64,000 nt of DNA from Streptomyces cyaneus (GCF_004028635.1 NZ_ML138678.1:248001-312000); one strand, 5' to 3'. Shown: positions 9,350 through 20,789, numbered from the stretch's first letter. Notes: generated by a model not told the origin, from the sequence alone. Program-made: numbers and translations.

Positions 9350-10423
9350 CTAAAGGTGGTTGGTCGGCTGCGGGCCGGGGGTGGCTGGTCGCGCAGCTCC
9401 CCCCGCCCCTGAGGGCGTGCACTGGACCGGAGTTCGGTCGTTCCGTAGGACCAGTAGCGCTATGTCGTCTGCCGGCCTGCCTCTTGTGTGGCGGAGGAGG
9501 GCCGTGAAGAGGGTGCGCAGGATTGTCTGCGGAGTGATCGGGGCGTTGCCTACGACTCCGGTGAGTGCCGCCCGCAGCGCAAAGAACCGGCCTCTCGCGT
9601 CCCTCGCGTCCTCGACGCCGTCCGTGTACAGGACCAGGGAGTCGCCGGGCTGCAAGGTGCCGCAGCTCAATGCGGGCAGTTCGGTGGGGAGCGGGAAGGG
9701 CCCCAGGGGCGGAAGGGGGTCGGCGCGGGCGAGGGGTTCGACGCCGCCGACGGTCAGCAGATACGGCCAGGGATGACCGCAGTTGAGGGCGGTGATCTCG
9801 CCGTCCCGCCCGATCTGCAGTAACAGGAGGGTGACGAACTCTTCGGCGACCGGGCTGTCGGGTTCCCGGCCCGCGGAAGGGTGCTCTTCACGTGCCCGCT
9901 CGCGCAGGTGCCGAGCCAGGGCCCGGTCCAGTCTGTGCAGCACCCGGCCCAGGTCGGGTTCGTCGTGCACGGCTTCACGGAAGCTGCCGAGGACTGCGGC
10001 GACCGTGCCTATGGCGGCGATGCCATGTCCGCGTACGTCGCCCATCACCGCCCGCACGCCGTGCTCGGTCGCGATGACCTCGTACAGGTCACCGCCGACA
10101 CAGGCACTGCGATCCGCGGAGAGCTGGGCGGCGGCGACGTTCAGCCCGTCGATACGCGAAGGCAGCGGCCGCAGCAGCGCACTCTGCGCGGCACCGGCGA
10201 CCTTGCGGACCTGCCGGAGCTCACGCAGCAACGCCTGACGGACGTGCACGATCAGCCCCGTACCCACGGCGAAGAAGACGGCACTGGTGACAACACGGGC
10301 CCCGAAGCCGTCCTGCTGGGCGAGCGGGCACGCCAGCTTGTACGTGATCGCCATCGCGCCCCAGGCAATGGGCAGCCCCAACGCCAGCACCTTGCGGGGA
10401 ACCCGACCCTTGATGCGGAACAT
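9350..10423 (-). CDS. membrane-anchored PP2C-type Ser/Thr phosphatase (SpoIIE domain)
   Basis: A 357-residue protein. The start at 10423 gives MFRIKGRVPRKVLALGLPIA, followed by two transmembrane helices within residues about 10-60 and then a PP2C/SpoIIE catalytic domain (about 90-320). Metal-binding motifs are CVGGDLYEV, MGDVRGHGI, CGHPWPYLL, YTDGVEDARD and ADDIALLVLR. Such proteins dephosphorylate anti-anti-sigma factors or other phosphoproteins at the membrane. The last 25 or so residues (from CTPSGAGGAARPATPG) are encoded by a copy of a Streptomyces intergenic repeat and are not part of the domain. No partner anti-sigma gene is adjacent. Confidence 0.85.
   Translation of the reverse strand: MFRIKGRVPRKVLALGLPIAWGAMAITYKLACPLAQQDGFGARVVTSAVFFAVGTGLIVHVRQALLRELRQVRKVAGAAQSALLRPLPSRIDGLNVAAAQLSADRSACVGGDLYEVIATEHGVRAVMGDVRGHGIAAIGTVAAVLGSFREAVHDEPDLGRVLHRLDRALARHLRERAREEHPSAGREPDSPVAEEFVTLLLLQIGRDGEITALNCGHPWPYLLTVGGVEPLARADPLPPLGPFPLPTELPALSCGTLQPGDSLVLYTDGVEDARDARGRFFALRAALTGVVGNAPITPQTILRTLFTALLRHTRGRPADDIALLVLRNDRTPVQCTPSGAGGAARPATPGPQPTNHL
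9357..9414. repeat. Streptomyces short interspersed repeat, copy inside the phosphatase gene end
   Basis: On the minus strand this reads AGGGGCGGGGGGAGCTGCGC followed by GACCAGCCAC, the same core as the copy at 10590-10620 (AGGGGCGCGGGGAACTGCGC then AACCAGCCAC). It overlaps the end of the PP2C gene and supplies its C-terminal codons. Confidence 0.65.
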
Positions 10424-10565
10424 GCCGACGGCCCCCCAATAGGCCCTGACAACGCAGAACGGACCGACCCCGAAAGGCCGGTCCGATTCTGTCGAGAGAT
10501 GCCCCGGAAGTACCAGATCACCCAGAGAAGTCACCCTATTGAGTGAGGTGACCACAACGCCCGAT

Positions 10566-10670
10566 GGGGGTGTGGGGGCATGCCCCCACAAGGGGCGCGG
10601 GGAACTGCGCAACCAGCCACGACGAGCCCGCAGCCGCCAACAAACAGCAGTCCCCCGCCCCTTGGGCGAA
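10566..10670. repeat. intergenic Streptomyces repeat, also a probable pheT terminator
   Basis: It contains a perfect 20-bp palindrome, TGTGGGGGCATGCCCCCACA (10571-10590), followed by the interspersed repeat core AGGGGCGCGGGGAACTGCGC. GGGCAAGGGGC near 10660 on the reverse strand closes a larger imperfect hairpin with the core. It lies directly after the pheT stop codon and would terminate that operon. Confidence 0.65.
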
Positions 10671-13219
10671 CTAGCCCCGCAGAACAGCTCCCGTACGCTC
10701 GCCCGCCAGGGCCACCGCAGCGTCCCTGGCAGCCGAAGCCTCATCGACGGTCAGCGTCCGATCGCCCGCGCGGAAGCGGAGCGCGTACGCCAGCGACTTC
10801 TTCCCGTCGCCCAGCTGCTCCTCGTTCTCGTACACGTCGAACAGCCGGATCCCCTCGAGGAGTTCGCCGGCCCCCGCACGCAGCGCGGCCTCGACCTCCG
10901 CGGCCGGCACCGGCTTGTCCACCACGAGGGCGACATCCTGCGTGGCCACCGGGAACGTGGAGATGCTCGGCGCCTGAGGCGTACCGTCCCCGACCTGCTC
11001 CAGCGCGTCCAGGTCCAGCTCCATCGCGCAGGTGCGCGCAGGAAGGCCCAGCGCCTTGAGCACCCTCGGGTGCAGCTCACCGGCGTGACCGACAACGCGC
11101 TGGGCACCGTCCACGGTGATCGCCAGCTCGGCGCACCGGCCCGGGTGCCAAGGCCCGTACTGCCCGCCCCGCACGATCAGATCGGCCCCGGCCTCACGGG
11201 CCACGAGCCGCGCTGCCTCGACCGCGTCGGCCCACCCGGCCGGACGGCCACCGCCCCACCAGCCGGCCTGCTCACGCGCACCGGCGAGGACGACGCCCAC
11301 ATGCCGCGGCTGCTCGGGCAGCACGGCGTTCAGCGCGGCGATCTCCTCGTCGGTCGGGCGGCGGTCGACCGGCAGATGCCCGGCGACGCGCTGCTCCTCA
11401 CGCGGCTGGAAGACCAGGCCCGTCTCGAACAGGGCCAGGTCGTGCGAGCCCCGCCCGTCATTGCGGCGCAGCGCACCGAGCAGACCGGGCAGCAGCGACG
11501 TACGGAGCGCGGGCTCCTCGTCGTTGAGCGGGTTGACCAGCTTGACGACGCGGCGGGCCGGGTCGTCGGCCGCGAGGCCCAGCTGGTCGAAGACCTGCTC
11601 GCTGACGAAGGGGTAGTTCGGCGCCTCGACATAGCCCGCTCCGGCCAGCGCACGACCGACCCTGCGGTGCAGTCGCTGACGGTGGGTCAGGCCACGGCCG
11701 GACGGCGGCTTGGGCAGCGTGGAGGGCAGGTTCTCGTAGCCCTCCAGGCGGATGACCTCTTCGGCCAGGTCGTTCGGTTCGAGGAGGTCGGGCCGCCAGG
11801 ACGGCACGGTGACGATCAGCTCGTCCTGCCCGTACACGTCGCAGCCGATCTCCTGGAGACGCCGTACGACGGTCTCGCGGCCGTACTCGACGCCCGCGAC
11901 CTTGTCCGGGTGGTCGGCCGGGCTGGTGATGGTGTGCGGCCCGGAGGGCGTGACGACCTCGGTGACACCGGCCTCGGCGGTACCGCCGGCCAGCAGCACC
12001 AGCAGGTCCACCGTCCGCTGGGCGGCCGCAGCAGCCGCCGCCGGGTCGACGCCGCGCTCGAAGCGGCGGGACGCCTCCGAGGACAGCTTGTGACGGCGGG
12101 CGGTGCGCGCGATGGCGACCTGGTCGAAGTGGGCGGCCTCGATGACGACGTCGGTCGACGCGTTCGAGACGTCGATGGGGGTCCCCCCGGTCGAGTCCGT
12201 TCGAGACTGGGGGAGGTCGGCGATCTCGGTGTTGGCGCCGCCCATGACGCCCGCGAGGCCGATCGGGCCGCGCTCGTCGGTGATGACCAGGTCCTCGGAG
12301 TGCAGCTTGCGCTCGACGCCGTCGAGGGTGACGAGCTTCTCGCCCTCCTCGGCCCGGCGCACGCCGATGGTGCCCTGGACGAGGTTGCGGTCGTAGGCGT
12401 GCAGCGGCTGGCCGAGCTCCATCATCACGTAGTTCGTGACGTCGACGGCGAGCGAGATCGGGCGCATGCCGACCTTCTGCAGGCGGCGCTGCAGCCAGAT
12501 CGGCGAGCGCGCCTCGGGGCTCAGGCCGGTCACCGTACGGGCGGTGAAGCGGTCGCAGCCAATCGGGTCCGAGACCTGCACCGGGTAGCCGAAGGCGTTC
12601 GGGCCGGGCACGTCGAGCAGTGCGGGGTCGCGCAGCGGGATGCCGTAGGCGATGGCGGTCTCGCGGGCGACGCCGCGGATGGACAGGCAGTCGCCGCGGT
12701 TGGCGGTGACGGCGATGTCCAGGACCTCGTCGACCAGCTCCAGCAGCTCGATGGCGTCCTTGCCGACCTCGGTCTCCGGCGGCAGCACGATGATGCCGTG
12801 GGTGCCGTCGTCGCCCATGCCCAGCTCGCTGGTGGAGCAGATCATGCCGTGCGAGACGCGGCCGTAGGTCTTGCGCGCGGCGATCGAGAAGCCGCCGGGC
12901 AGCACGGCGCCGGGGAGGACGACCACGACCTTGTCGCCGACCTGGAAGTTCCGGGCGCCGCAGATGAGTTCCTGGGGCTCGCCGGTGCCGTTGGCCTGGC
13001 CGACGTCGACGGTGCAGAAGCGGATCGGCTTCTTGAACTCCGTCAGCTCCTCGATGGTCAGCACCTGGCCGACGACGAGCGGGCCCTTGAGGTCGGCGCC
13101 GAGGTGCTCGACGCTCTCGACCTCGAGACCGGCCGAAATGAGCTTGGCCTGGACGTCACGGCCGGTTTCGGTCGCCGGCAGGTCGACGTACTCCCGCAGC
13201 CAAGAAAGCGGGACCCGCA

Positions 13220-13220
<1 letters not shown>
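10671..13220 (-). CDS. pheT: phenylalanyl-tRNA synthetase beta subunit
   Basis: An 849-residue beta subunit of the (alpha-beta)2 enzyme that charges tRNA-Phe in the cytoplasm. It begins [15 protein letters not shown] and has, in order, the EMAP/OB-type tRNA-binding domain (about 40-150, GAIHIVG-like region near [14 protein letters not shown]), B3/4 editing domain (about 215-400), B5 domain (about 420-490), the catalytic-like core (about 500-720, FETGLVF) and the C-terminal ferredoxin-like anticodon-binding domain ([16 protein letters not shown]). A 41-bp repeat is inserted in frame at residues about 335-349. The start codon overlaps the pheS stop (TGATG), indicating translational coupling. 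Confidence 0.97.
12175..12215. repeat. short palindromic repeat inserted in frame within pheT
   Basis: On the minus strand it runs CTCCCCCAGTCTCGAACGGA and ends GGGGGGACCCCCAT, a self-complementary G/C-rich unit that is common between Streptomyces genes. In pheT it encodes residues [15 protein letters not shown] between ANTEIAD and VSNASTDVV, where homologues usually have a short loop. The reading frame is kept. Confidence 0.65.
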
Positions 13221-14442
<1,222 letters not shown>

Positions 14443-14510
14443 AAGGTGCCAAAGGCCGAGTCTAACGGGGTTGAGGTATGCGAATGCGCCCGTGGGGCTC
14501 GGTCCGGATC

Positions 14511-15647
14511 TCAGGTGAGATACGCCGGGGCCGCCACGGGCAACGTAAATCGGAACTGGGCGCCGCCGCCGGGGGCGCGGCCGACCTCGACGGCGCCGCC
14601 GTGCGCCTCGACGATGCCCTTGACGATGTAGAGCCCGAGGCCCGTGCCGCCGCGCTTGCTGCCCCGCCAGAAGCGGGTGAAGACGCGGTTCATGGACTCC
14701 TCCGGGATGCCGGGCCCCTCGTCGCTCACGGTGACCGACGTGCCGGTGTCCTCACCTTCTCGTGGGGACGCCGTGGCCGTGATGTCAATGGTGACCGTTC
14801 CGTCGCCGTGCCGCACGGCATTTTCGATCAGGTTGCTGAGCACCTGGTCGATCTTGTCGGGGTCGGCCCACAGGGCGGGCAGCGGCTGCTCGATGCGCAG
14901 CAGGAACCGGTCGGCCGGCTGACCCGCGGCGACGTACGCCTGGATGTGCCGCCCCACGGCCGCGCCGATGTCGACGGGCTGGCGGCGCACCTCCAGCCGC
15001 CCGCTGTCGATCCGCGAGATGTCGAGCAGCTCGGCGATGAGCCGGGTGACCCGGTCGGCGTCGGCGTCGACGGTCTCCAGCATCAACCGCTTCTGGTCGT
15101 CGGTGAACCGTTCCCACTTGGCGAGGAGCGTGGCGGTGAAGCCCTTGACCGAGGTGAGCGGCGAGCGCAGCTCGTGCGCGACGGTGGCGATCAGCTCGGC
15201 GTGACTGCGCTCGGTGCGACGGCGGGCCTCGGTGTCGCGCAGCGAGACGACGACGCGGCATACGGGACCGGTGGGCTCGCTGCGGACGTACCGCACCGAG
15301 ACGAGCACCTCGCGACCGCCGGGGAGGAGGAGATTGCGCTCAGGCTGCCTGCGTCGAATGGCGAGGCCGCCGTACGGATCGGTCAGCTGCCACCAGCGCC
15401 GCCCCTCCAGGTCCTCTAACGGCAGGGCCTTCTCCAGCCGCTGCCCGAGGGCGTCGGCGGCCCGGACGGCGGTGATGCGCTCGGCGGCGGCGTTGAAGCA
15501 GATGACGTGCCCGTGCTCGTCGGCGACGACAAGGCCGTCGGGCAGGTCGTCGGGATCGATACCGAGCTCGGCGGGATCACCGGGGCAGGACGCGGACGGT
15601 GGCCGCACATCCCGTGCCCCCGGCGCGCTGCTCGTGCCGACACTCAT
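14511..15647 (-). CDS. PAS-domain sensor histidine kinase, cytoplasmic
   Basis: A 378-residue kinase without transmembrane segments. Residues about 30-140 form a PAS domain (GLVVADEHGHVICFNAAAER). The HisKA dimerisation domain has the H box ATVAHELRSPLTSVKGF (His near 157), and the HATPase domain has the N box (DQVLSNLIENAVRHG), G1 (VSDEGPGIP), F box (FTRFWRG) and G2 (GTGLGLYIVKG). It autophosphorylates and would pass phosphate to a response regulator, but none is encoded nearby, so it is an orphan kinase. It lies between pheS and the methyltransferase on the same strand; the conserved position near pheST is seen in other Streptomyces as I recall. Confidence 0.9.
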   Translation of the reverse strand: MSVGTSSAPGARDVRPPSASCPGDPAELGIDPDDLPDGLVVADEHGHVICFNAAAERITAVRAADALGQRLEKALPLEDLEGRRWWQLTDPYGGLAIRRRQPERNLLLPGGREVLVSVRYVRSEPTGPVCRVVVSLRDTEARRRTERSHAELIATVAHELRSPLTSVKGFTATLLAKWERFTDDQKRLMLETVDADADRVTRLIAELLDISRIDSGRLEVRRQPVDIGAAVGRHIQAYVAAGQPADRFLLRIEQPLPALWADPDKIDQVLSNLIENAVRHGDGTVTIDITATASPREGEDTGTSVTVSDEGPGIPEESMNRVFTRFWRGSKRGGTGLGLYIVKGIVEAHGGAVEVGRAPGGGAQFRFTLPVAAPAYLT

Positions 15648-15700
15648 CCCCGTACCCCACCTCTCACGACGGCTGAGGGGCCCCCGAGCTGGTCACCCTA

Positions 15701-16549
<849 letters not shown>

Positions 16550-16583
16550 GGGGCTCACTTTCAAAGGATCTTTCCGCCAACAC

Positions 16584-16616
16584 AACGGACCCGCAGGTAA
16601 AACCCACGGGTCCGTT
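16584..16616 (-). terminator. terminator of the infC-rpmI-rplT operon
   Basis: A perfect 10-bp stem (AACGGACCCG with CGGGTCCGTT) around a 13-base loop lies about 30 bp after the rplT stop and 35 bp before the methyltransferase start. On the minus strand it is followed by a T-rich GTGTTGG tail. Confidence 0.75.
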
Positions 16617-16647
16617 CAGTCACGTCGGTTCAAGCCGAGCGCAGCGG

Positions 16648-17031
16648 TCACGCAGCCTTCGGCGCGTTGACGTCCGACGGCAGCGCCTTCTGGGCGACCT
16701 CGACGAGCGCGGCGAACGCGTTCGCGTCGTTGACGGCCAGCTCGGCCAGGATCTTGCGGTCGACCTCGACGTTCGCGGCCTTCAGACCCTGGATGAAGCG
16801 GTTGTACGTGATGCCGTTCGCGCGGGCAGCGGCGTTGATGCGCTGGATCCACAGCTGGCGGAAGTCACCCTTGCGCTTCTTGCGGTCGTTGTAGTTGTAG
16901 ACCAGCGAGTGGGTGACCTGCTCCTTGGCCTTGCGGTACAGACGCGAACGCTGACCGCGGTAGCCGGAAGCCTGCTCGAGGATCGCCCGGCGCTTCTTGT
17001 GGGCGTTGACTGCCCGCTTGACGCGTGCCAC
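16648..17031 (-). CDS. rplT: 50S ribosomal protein L20
   Basis: A 127-residue protein with the complete L20 signature: [52 protein letters not shown] and [13 protein letters not shown]. It binds 23S rRNA early in 50S assembly, and in many bacteria also represses its own operon by binding the infC leader. It is the last gene of the infC-rpmI-rplT operon. Confidence 0.98.
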   Translation of the reverse strand: MARVKRAVNAHKKRRAILEQASGYRGQRSRLYRKAKEQVTHSLVYNYNDRKKRKGDFRQLWIQRINAAARANGITYNRFIQGLKAANVEVDRKILAELAVNDANAFAALVEVAQKALPSDVNAPKAA

Positions 17032-17132
17032 TTTTTAACTCCTTGTAGCGGGGCCGCGGTTGGACTCACACGGCCCGGAAACGATTGGGTCCCGGTCCAG
17101 ACGTACGGCGCTCAGTGCAGGCGCCGCTGACG

Positions 17133-17327
17133 TCACTTGCCGAGAAGCTTCTTGATCTTCGCGGCGTCGCCCGGGGCCATCTCGGCGTTGCCGGTGAGGC
17201 GACGCGTCACGCGGGACGACTTGTGCTCGAGCAGGTGGCGCTTGCCGGCGCGCTCACGGAGCACCTTGCCGGAGCCGGTGACCTTGAAGCGCTTGCTGGC
17301 ACCGCTGTGCGACTTGTTCTTCGGCAT
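17133..17327 (-). CDS. rpmI: 50S ribosomal protein L35
   Basis: A 64-residue basic protein: [20 protein letters not shown] followed by [20 protein letters not shown]. It is of normal length for L35 and lies between infC and rplT, the conserved order. It is a structural component of the large ribosomal subunit. Confidence 0.98.
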   Translation of the reverse strand: MPKNKSHSGASKRFKVTGSGKVLRERAGKRHLLEHKSSRVTRRLTGNAEMAPGDAAKIKKLLGK

Positions 17328-17359
17328 AGCGCCGTTCTCTCCTCGTCGGTGGCGTTCCG

Positions 17360-17383
17360 GTGCCCGGTCGTGAAACCGGGCAC
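17360..17383 (-). terminator. hairpin between infC and rpmI
   Basis: GTGCCCGGT and ACCGGGCAC form a perfect 9-bp stem with a six-base loop in the 111-bp infC-rpmI gap. It could reduce read-through to the ribosomal protein genes or protect a processed end. It is a weak terminator at most because the operon continues. Confidence 0.5.
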
Positions 17384-17438
17384 AGTGGAACGTCGCTCTT
17401 TGTATCGGTTACGTCCTGGGGACTGGCGTCCCCCGGGA

Positions 17439-18098
17439 TCACGCCTCGGCGGAAGCCTCGGCAGGCGCCTCGGCGTCGTCCACGTCGTGGTCGACCTCCG
17501 CGGCGTTCTGCGACTTGCCGGGGTTGGCCTTCGCTTCTGCCTTGCGGGCTTCCTGCGCCTGGCGGGCCTCGGCCATCGCCTCGGTCTTCTTCTTGTGCGG
17601 ACCGAGAACCATGATCATGTTTCGGCCGTCCTGCTTCGGGTTCGACTCCACGAAACCGAGGTCCTGGACGTCCTCCGCGAGACGCTGCAGCAGTCGGTAG
17701 CCCAGCTCGGGCCGGGACTGCTCGCGACCACGGAACATGATCGTGATCTTGACCTTGTCGCCCTGCTTGAGGAACCGGACGACGTGACCCTTCTTGGTGT
17801 CATAGTCGTGCGGGTCGATCTTCGGCCGGAGCTTCATCTCCTTGATGACCGTGTGCGCCTGGTTCTTGCGCGCCTCACGGGCCTTCATGGCCGACTCGTA
17901 CTTGAACTTCCCGTAGTCCATGAGCTTGCACACGGGCGGACGGGCGTTCGCCGCGACCTCGACCAGGTCCAGGTCGTACTCCTGCGCAAGCTCCAGTGCC
18001 TTGGCCAGCGGGACAATGCCCACCTGCTCGCCACTGGGACCGACAAGTCGCACCTCGGGAACGCGAATCCGGTCGTTGATGCGGGGCTCGGCGCTGAT
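17439..18098 (-). CDS. infC: translation initiation factor IF-3, AUC start
   Basis: A 219-residue factor that binds the 30S subunit and checks start-codon selection. The N domain starts [20 protein letters not shown], followed by the linker helix ([20 protein letters not shown]) and C domain ([32 protein letters not shown]). An acidic Ala-rich tail of about 40 residues follows, typical of actinobacteria. No ATG, GTG or TTG occurs in frame near the N terminus, whereas ATC at 18096-18098 has AGGAGG four bases before it. IF-3 discriminates against such codons, so a rare start allows autoregulation as in E. coli infC (AUU). The assignment of the exact start is inference, the rest is certain. Confidence 0.95.
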   Translation of the reverse strand: MSAEPRINDRIRVPEVRLVGPSGEQVGIVPLAKALELAQEYDLDLVEVAANARPPVCKLMDYGKFKYESAMKAREARKNQAHTVIKEMKLRPKIDPHDYDTKKGHVVRFLKQGDKVKITIMFRGREQSRPELGYRLLQRLAEDVQDLGFVESNPKQDGRNMIMVLGPHKKKTEAMAEARQAQEARKAEAKANPGKSQNAAEVDHDVDDAEAPAEASAEA

Positions 18099-18400
18099 GG
18101 ATCCTCCTCGGTTAGCACCACACGGCGGTCTGGCGGACAGCCGCGTATGTCTTCTTTCGTAAGACCTAACCGCGCCGAAGCACAAAAAATGCCCCGGACG
18201 ATCACAGGCGGGGCTCCAAAACACTACCGGAGCACCACCGCGATGATCACGGGGCGCGGCTTCGGGCGACTCCATCGTCCGTACGGAACGATGGTGGCCG
18301 CCTGACCGGGTGACCCGCCGTCCCGGAGGACGGTCAGGTGGGAAGTCGGAGCCTCCACTTGTGGGCTGGGCAATAGCTGTCCAGCCGGTCGTTACACAAG
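18099..18400 (-). promoter_or_regulatory. infC leader region with attenuator
   Basis: A long leader of about 300 bases with several strong stems. CCATCGT...ACGATGG (18272-18294) is a hairpin with CCGTACGG in its loop, and another pairs GACCGTCCTC-type sequence around 18310-18345. Nearer to infC lies a terminator-like hairpin (separate entry). A candidate promoter on the minus strand is TTAGCA and TAACCT, 18 bases apart, near 18400-18435. The layout resembles the L20/IF-3 leaders that regulate this operon in other bacteria, but the fold is not the known Bacillus one as far as I can tell. Confidence 0.5.
18183..18214 (-). terminator. Rho-independent attenuator in the infC leader
   Basis: On the minus strand GCCCCG, a 12-base loop and CGGGGC are followed directly by ATTTTTTG. 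A U-tract of this quality is rare in this GC-rich genome. It lies 85-116 bp upstream of the infC start and would end transcription before the operon unless prevented. Confidence 0.75.
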
Positions 18401-18459
18401 GTTAGCAGCTACCCGGGGGTGGTGCTAATCGGAGTGCACCGGGGCCTATCGTGTGGGAC

Positions 18460-18834
18460 ATGAGTGACACCCCTGCTGAGCCCGCCGAGTCTGCCGCGGG
18501 CCCCGACTTCGACGAGATGACCCGCGACATCGCCGAGGTCCCCGCCGTCGAGGTGATCGTGACGGTCGCCGTCAACCTGATGAGCGCCGCCGCGGTGAAG
18601 CTCGGTCTGACCGAGGAGGGCGAGAAGCACAAGGACCTGGACGAGGCCCGCAAGCTGGTGCACGCCCTCGCCGGGCTCCTCGACGCGAGCACCACCGAGA
18701 TCAGCTCCTTCCACGCGGCTCCGCTGCGTGACGGCCTGAAGTCGCTCCAGCTGGCGTTCCGCGAGGCGTCGATCGTCCCGGACGAGCCGGGTCAGGGCCC
18801 GGGCGAGAAGTACACCGGCCCGGTCTACGGCTAG
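18460..18834 (+). CDS. DUF1844 domain-containing protein
   Basis: A 124-residue soluble protein starting MSDTPAEPAESAAGPDFDEM at the ATG at 18460, with a GTG three codons upstream as an alternative. The DUF1844 core is AVEVIVTVAVNLMSAAAVKL, GLTEEGEKHKDLDEARKLVH and ALAGLLDASTTEISSFHAAP. The function is unknown; the gene sits divergently from infC throughout Streptomyces. Its stop is one base away from the convergent SseB gene's stop. Confidence 0.88.
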   Translation: MSDTPAEPAESAAGPDFDEMTRDIAEVPAVEVIVTVAVNLMSAAAVKLGLTEEGEKHKDLDEARKLVHALAGLLDASTTEISSFHAAPLRDGLKSLQLAFREASIVPDEPGQGPGEKYTGPVYG

Positions 18835-18835
18835 C

Positions 18836-19567
18836 TCATCCCCGTACGTACAGGGGCTCGCCCGGTGGCGTCGCCTCGGCCGGCAGCAGTGCCAGGTCGA
18901 GGCCGCGTACCAGGCGGGCCCTCAGTGTTTCGTCGGCGGCGAGGCGCTCCGCGACCACCCGCGCGGCCCGGGCCGGGGGCGCGGCCGGGTCCAGTACGAG
19001 GGCGAGGGTGCCGTCGGCCTGTCCGGGCCCGAGGTGGGCGCGCAGGACGGCGGGTTCGGCGGCGACGGCAGCGCGTACGGCCGCCACGACGGCCGGGTCG
19101 GTGAGCGGGTCGGTCGTCGTACGGCCCTCGGCGAGCGCGAGCAGTGCGCGCCCGGTCAGCTCGTACGGCACCGGACCGGCCAGGTCCAGCACGATCGTGT
19201 CCGCCTTCTCGTGCGCGGCCGCCTGCAGGGCCTGGTGCAGGGGTACGGCGACGGGGCGGGCCGCCGGGTCCCAGCGGGCGAGCGAGTCGGTGGACGTGAA
19301 GGCGGGCAGGGCGGTGCGCTCGCCGGCCTTCAGGGTCGGTACGGCCATGTCGCTGCTCTTCTCGCGGCGCAGCCCGTTCTCGTCCTCCTCCACCTCGCCG
19401 AGCACGGCCACGACCGGGACGAGCAGCCGGGCTTCCTTGAGCGCCTCCAGGACCGGTCCCTCGGCGGTGCGGTCCTCGGCCCAGGCGGCGAGCGCGGCGC
19501 TCAGCCGGGGGGAGGCGGAGCCGTCGTCGTCGGAGAAGGGGGAGTCGGGAATGTTCTTGTTCGCCAC
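18836..19567 (-). CDS. SseB-like protein
   Basis: A 243-residue protein read from the GTG at 19567 (VANKNIPDSPFSDDDGSASP). It has two SseB-type segments: SPRLSAALAAWAEDRTAEGP to LLVPVVAVLGEVEEDENGLR in the first half, and a C-terminal segment with VRAAVAAEPAVLRAHLGPGQ. AFTSTDSLARWDPAARPVAV is the conserved SseB motif in the middle. Proteins of this family are cytoplasmic and of unknown biochemical role. A longer frame upstream (to 19663) gives an implausible N terminus. Confidence 0.82.
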   Translation of the reverse strand: MANKNIPDSPFSDDDGSASPRLSAALAAWAEDRTAEGPVLEALKEARLLVPVVAVLGEVEEDENGLRREKSSDMAVPTLKAGERTALPAFTSTDSLARWDPAARPVAVPLHQALQAAAHEKADTIVLDLAGPVPYELTGRALLALAEGRTTTDPLTDPAVVAAVRAAVAAEPAVLRAHLGPGQADGTLALVLDPAAPPARAARVVAERLAADETLRARLVRGLDLALLPAEATPPGEPLYVRG

Positions 19568-19717
19568 GGTCACCGACCCTATCGGGGGGATGATGCTGCG
19601 CTTGTGCGGCCCCGGAAACCCGGCTGTGACGCGTTTCACCGGAATCTCAGATTTCCCTGACACACATCTAACGTCCGTCTAACGGCCCGCACAGTCGCCG
19701 GTCCGACGATCGCGGGC

Positions 19718-20719
19718 ATGGAGTCTTCCAGAGCCCGCCGCCGTCGCCGGCCCCTGCCCTGCATCGCGCTCGTACTCGTCGTCATCGTCGGCGGGGCGGC
19801 CACCGGGACTGTGTACGTGCAGGCTCAGGCGCACTCGGGCGGGGGCGCCGTATCGTCGTCGGCGACGCCGTCGGCCTCGCCCTCGGCCTCGATGTCGGTT
19901 TCGGTCCGGGCGGGTGGGGAGGCTTCCGTGGAACCCGTGGCACAGCCGACGGTGGATCACGACGTGCTGCTGGCCGAGGCCATGGAGTCGGTGACGGTCG
20001 AGGACGGTGCCGAGGTGTCGGTGGCGGTGCTGGACGTGGGGTCCGGTGCGAGCGCCGCGTACGGGAACGGCCGCTTCGACACCGCGAGCATCGTCAAGGT
20101 CGACATCCTGGCCGCGCTGCTGCTTCAAGCGCAGGACGCCGGGCGTGAGCTCACCGCCGCGGAGAAGTCGTACGCCACCAGCATGATCGAGAACAGTGAC
20201 AACACCGCCGCGTCGGCCCTGTGGCGGGCGATCGGGAAGGCGGAGGGGCTCGATACGGCGAATGCGCGCCTCGGGCTCAGGGACACCGAGGGCGGCGACG
20301 GCATGTACTGGGGGCTGACGCAGACCACTGCGGCCGATCAACTCACGCTGTTGCGGCAGGTGTTCGGGGAGGAATTCGAGCTGAGTGCGCAGTCGCGGAC
20401 GTATCTGCGGGAGTTGATGGGGGAGATAGCGGTCGACCAGCAGTGGGGCGTCTCGGCCGCGGCCGACGGGTCGGGATGGGCGTTGAAGAACGGCTGGCTG
20501 CCGCGCACCGCCACCGGGCTGTGGGACATCAACAGCGTCGGGCGGGTGACGGTGGACGGCCACGACTATCTGGTGGCGGTGCTGTCCGACGGCAACTCGA
20601 CCAAGGCGAAGGGGATTTCGTTGGTCGAGGCGTCGGCGGTAGCGGCGGTGTCGGTGTTCGCCGGGGAGGGTGGTGGCGCGTCCGCTGCCGCGTCGGCGTC
20701 CGCGACGGCCGCGTCGTAG
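19718..20719 (+). CDS. membrane-anchored class A beta-lactamase-fold serine hydrolase
   Basis: A 333-residue protein with an N-terminal basic stretch and one transmembrane helix (residues about 13-34), a Ser/Thr/Ala linker and an extracellular penicillin-binding domain. The catalytic SxxK is S124-I-V-K127, the second motif is S160-D-N162, and the KTG box is replaced by LKNGWLP (KNG). The Glu166-type deacylating loop of true beta-lactamases is not clearly seen, so it may be a peptidoglycan-acting or orphan hydrolase rather than an antibiotic-degrading enzyme. The tail is low-complexity Ala/Ser. Confidence 0.82.
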   Translation: MESSRARRRRRPLPCIALVLVVIVGGAATGTVYVQAQAHSGGGAVSSSATPSASPSASMSVSVRAGGEASVEPVAQPTVDHDVLLAEAMESVTVEDGAEVSVAVLDVGSGASAAYGNGRFDTASIVKVDILAALLLQAQDAGRELTAAEKSYATSMIENSDNTAASALWRAIGKAEGLDTANARLGLRDTEGGDGMYWGLTQTTAADQLTLLRQVFGEEFELSAQSRTYLRELMGEIAVDQQWGVSAAADGSGWALKNGWLPRTATGLWDINSVGRVTVDGHDYLVAVLSDGNSTKAKGISLVEASAVAAVSVFAGEGGGASAAASASATAAS

Positions 20720-20789
20720 CCGCTCAGGGGCCTGGACCGCCGTCCGTTTTCCCGTCGCCGTTCGGTTCGAGCATCAGTAGCCTGACGCG

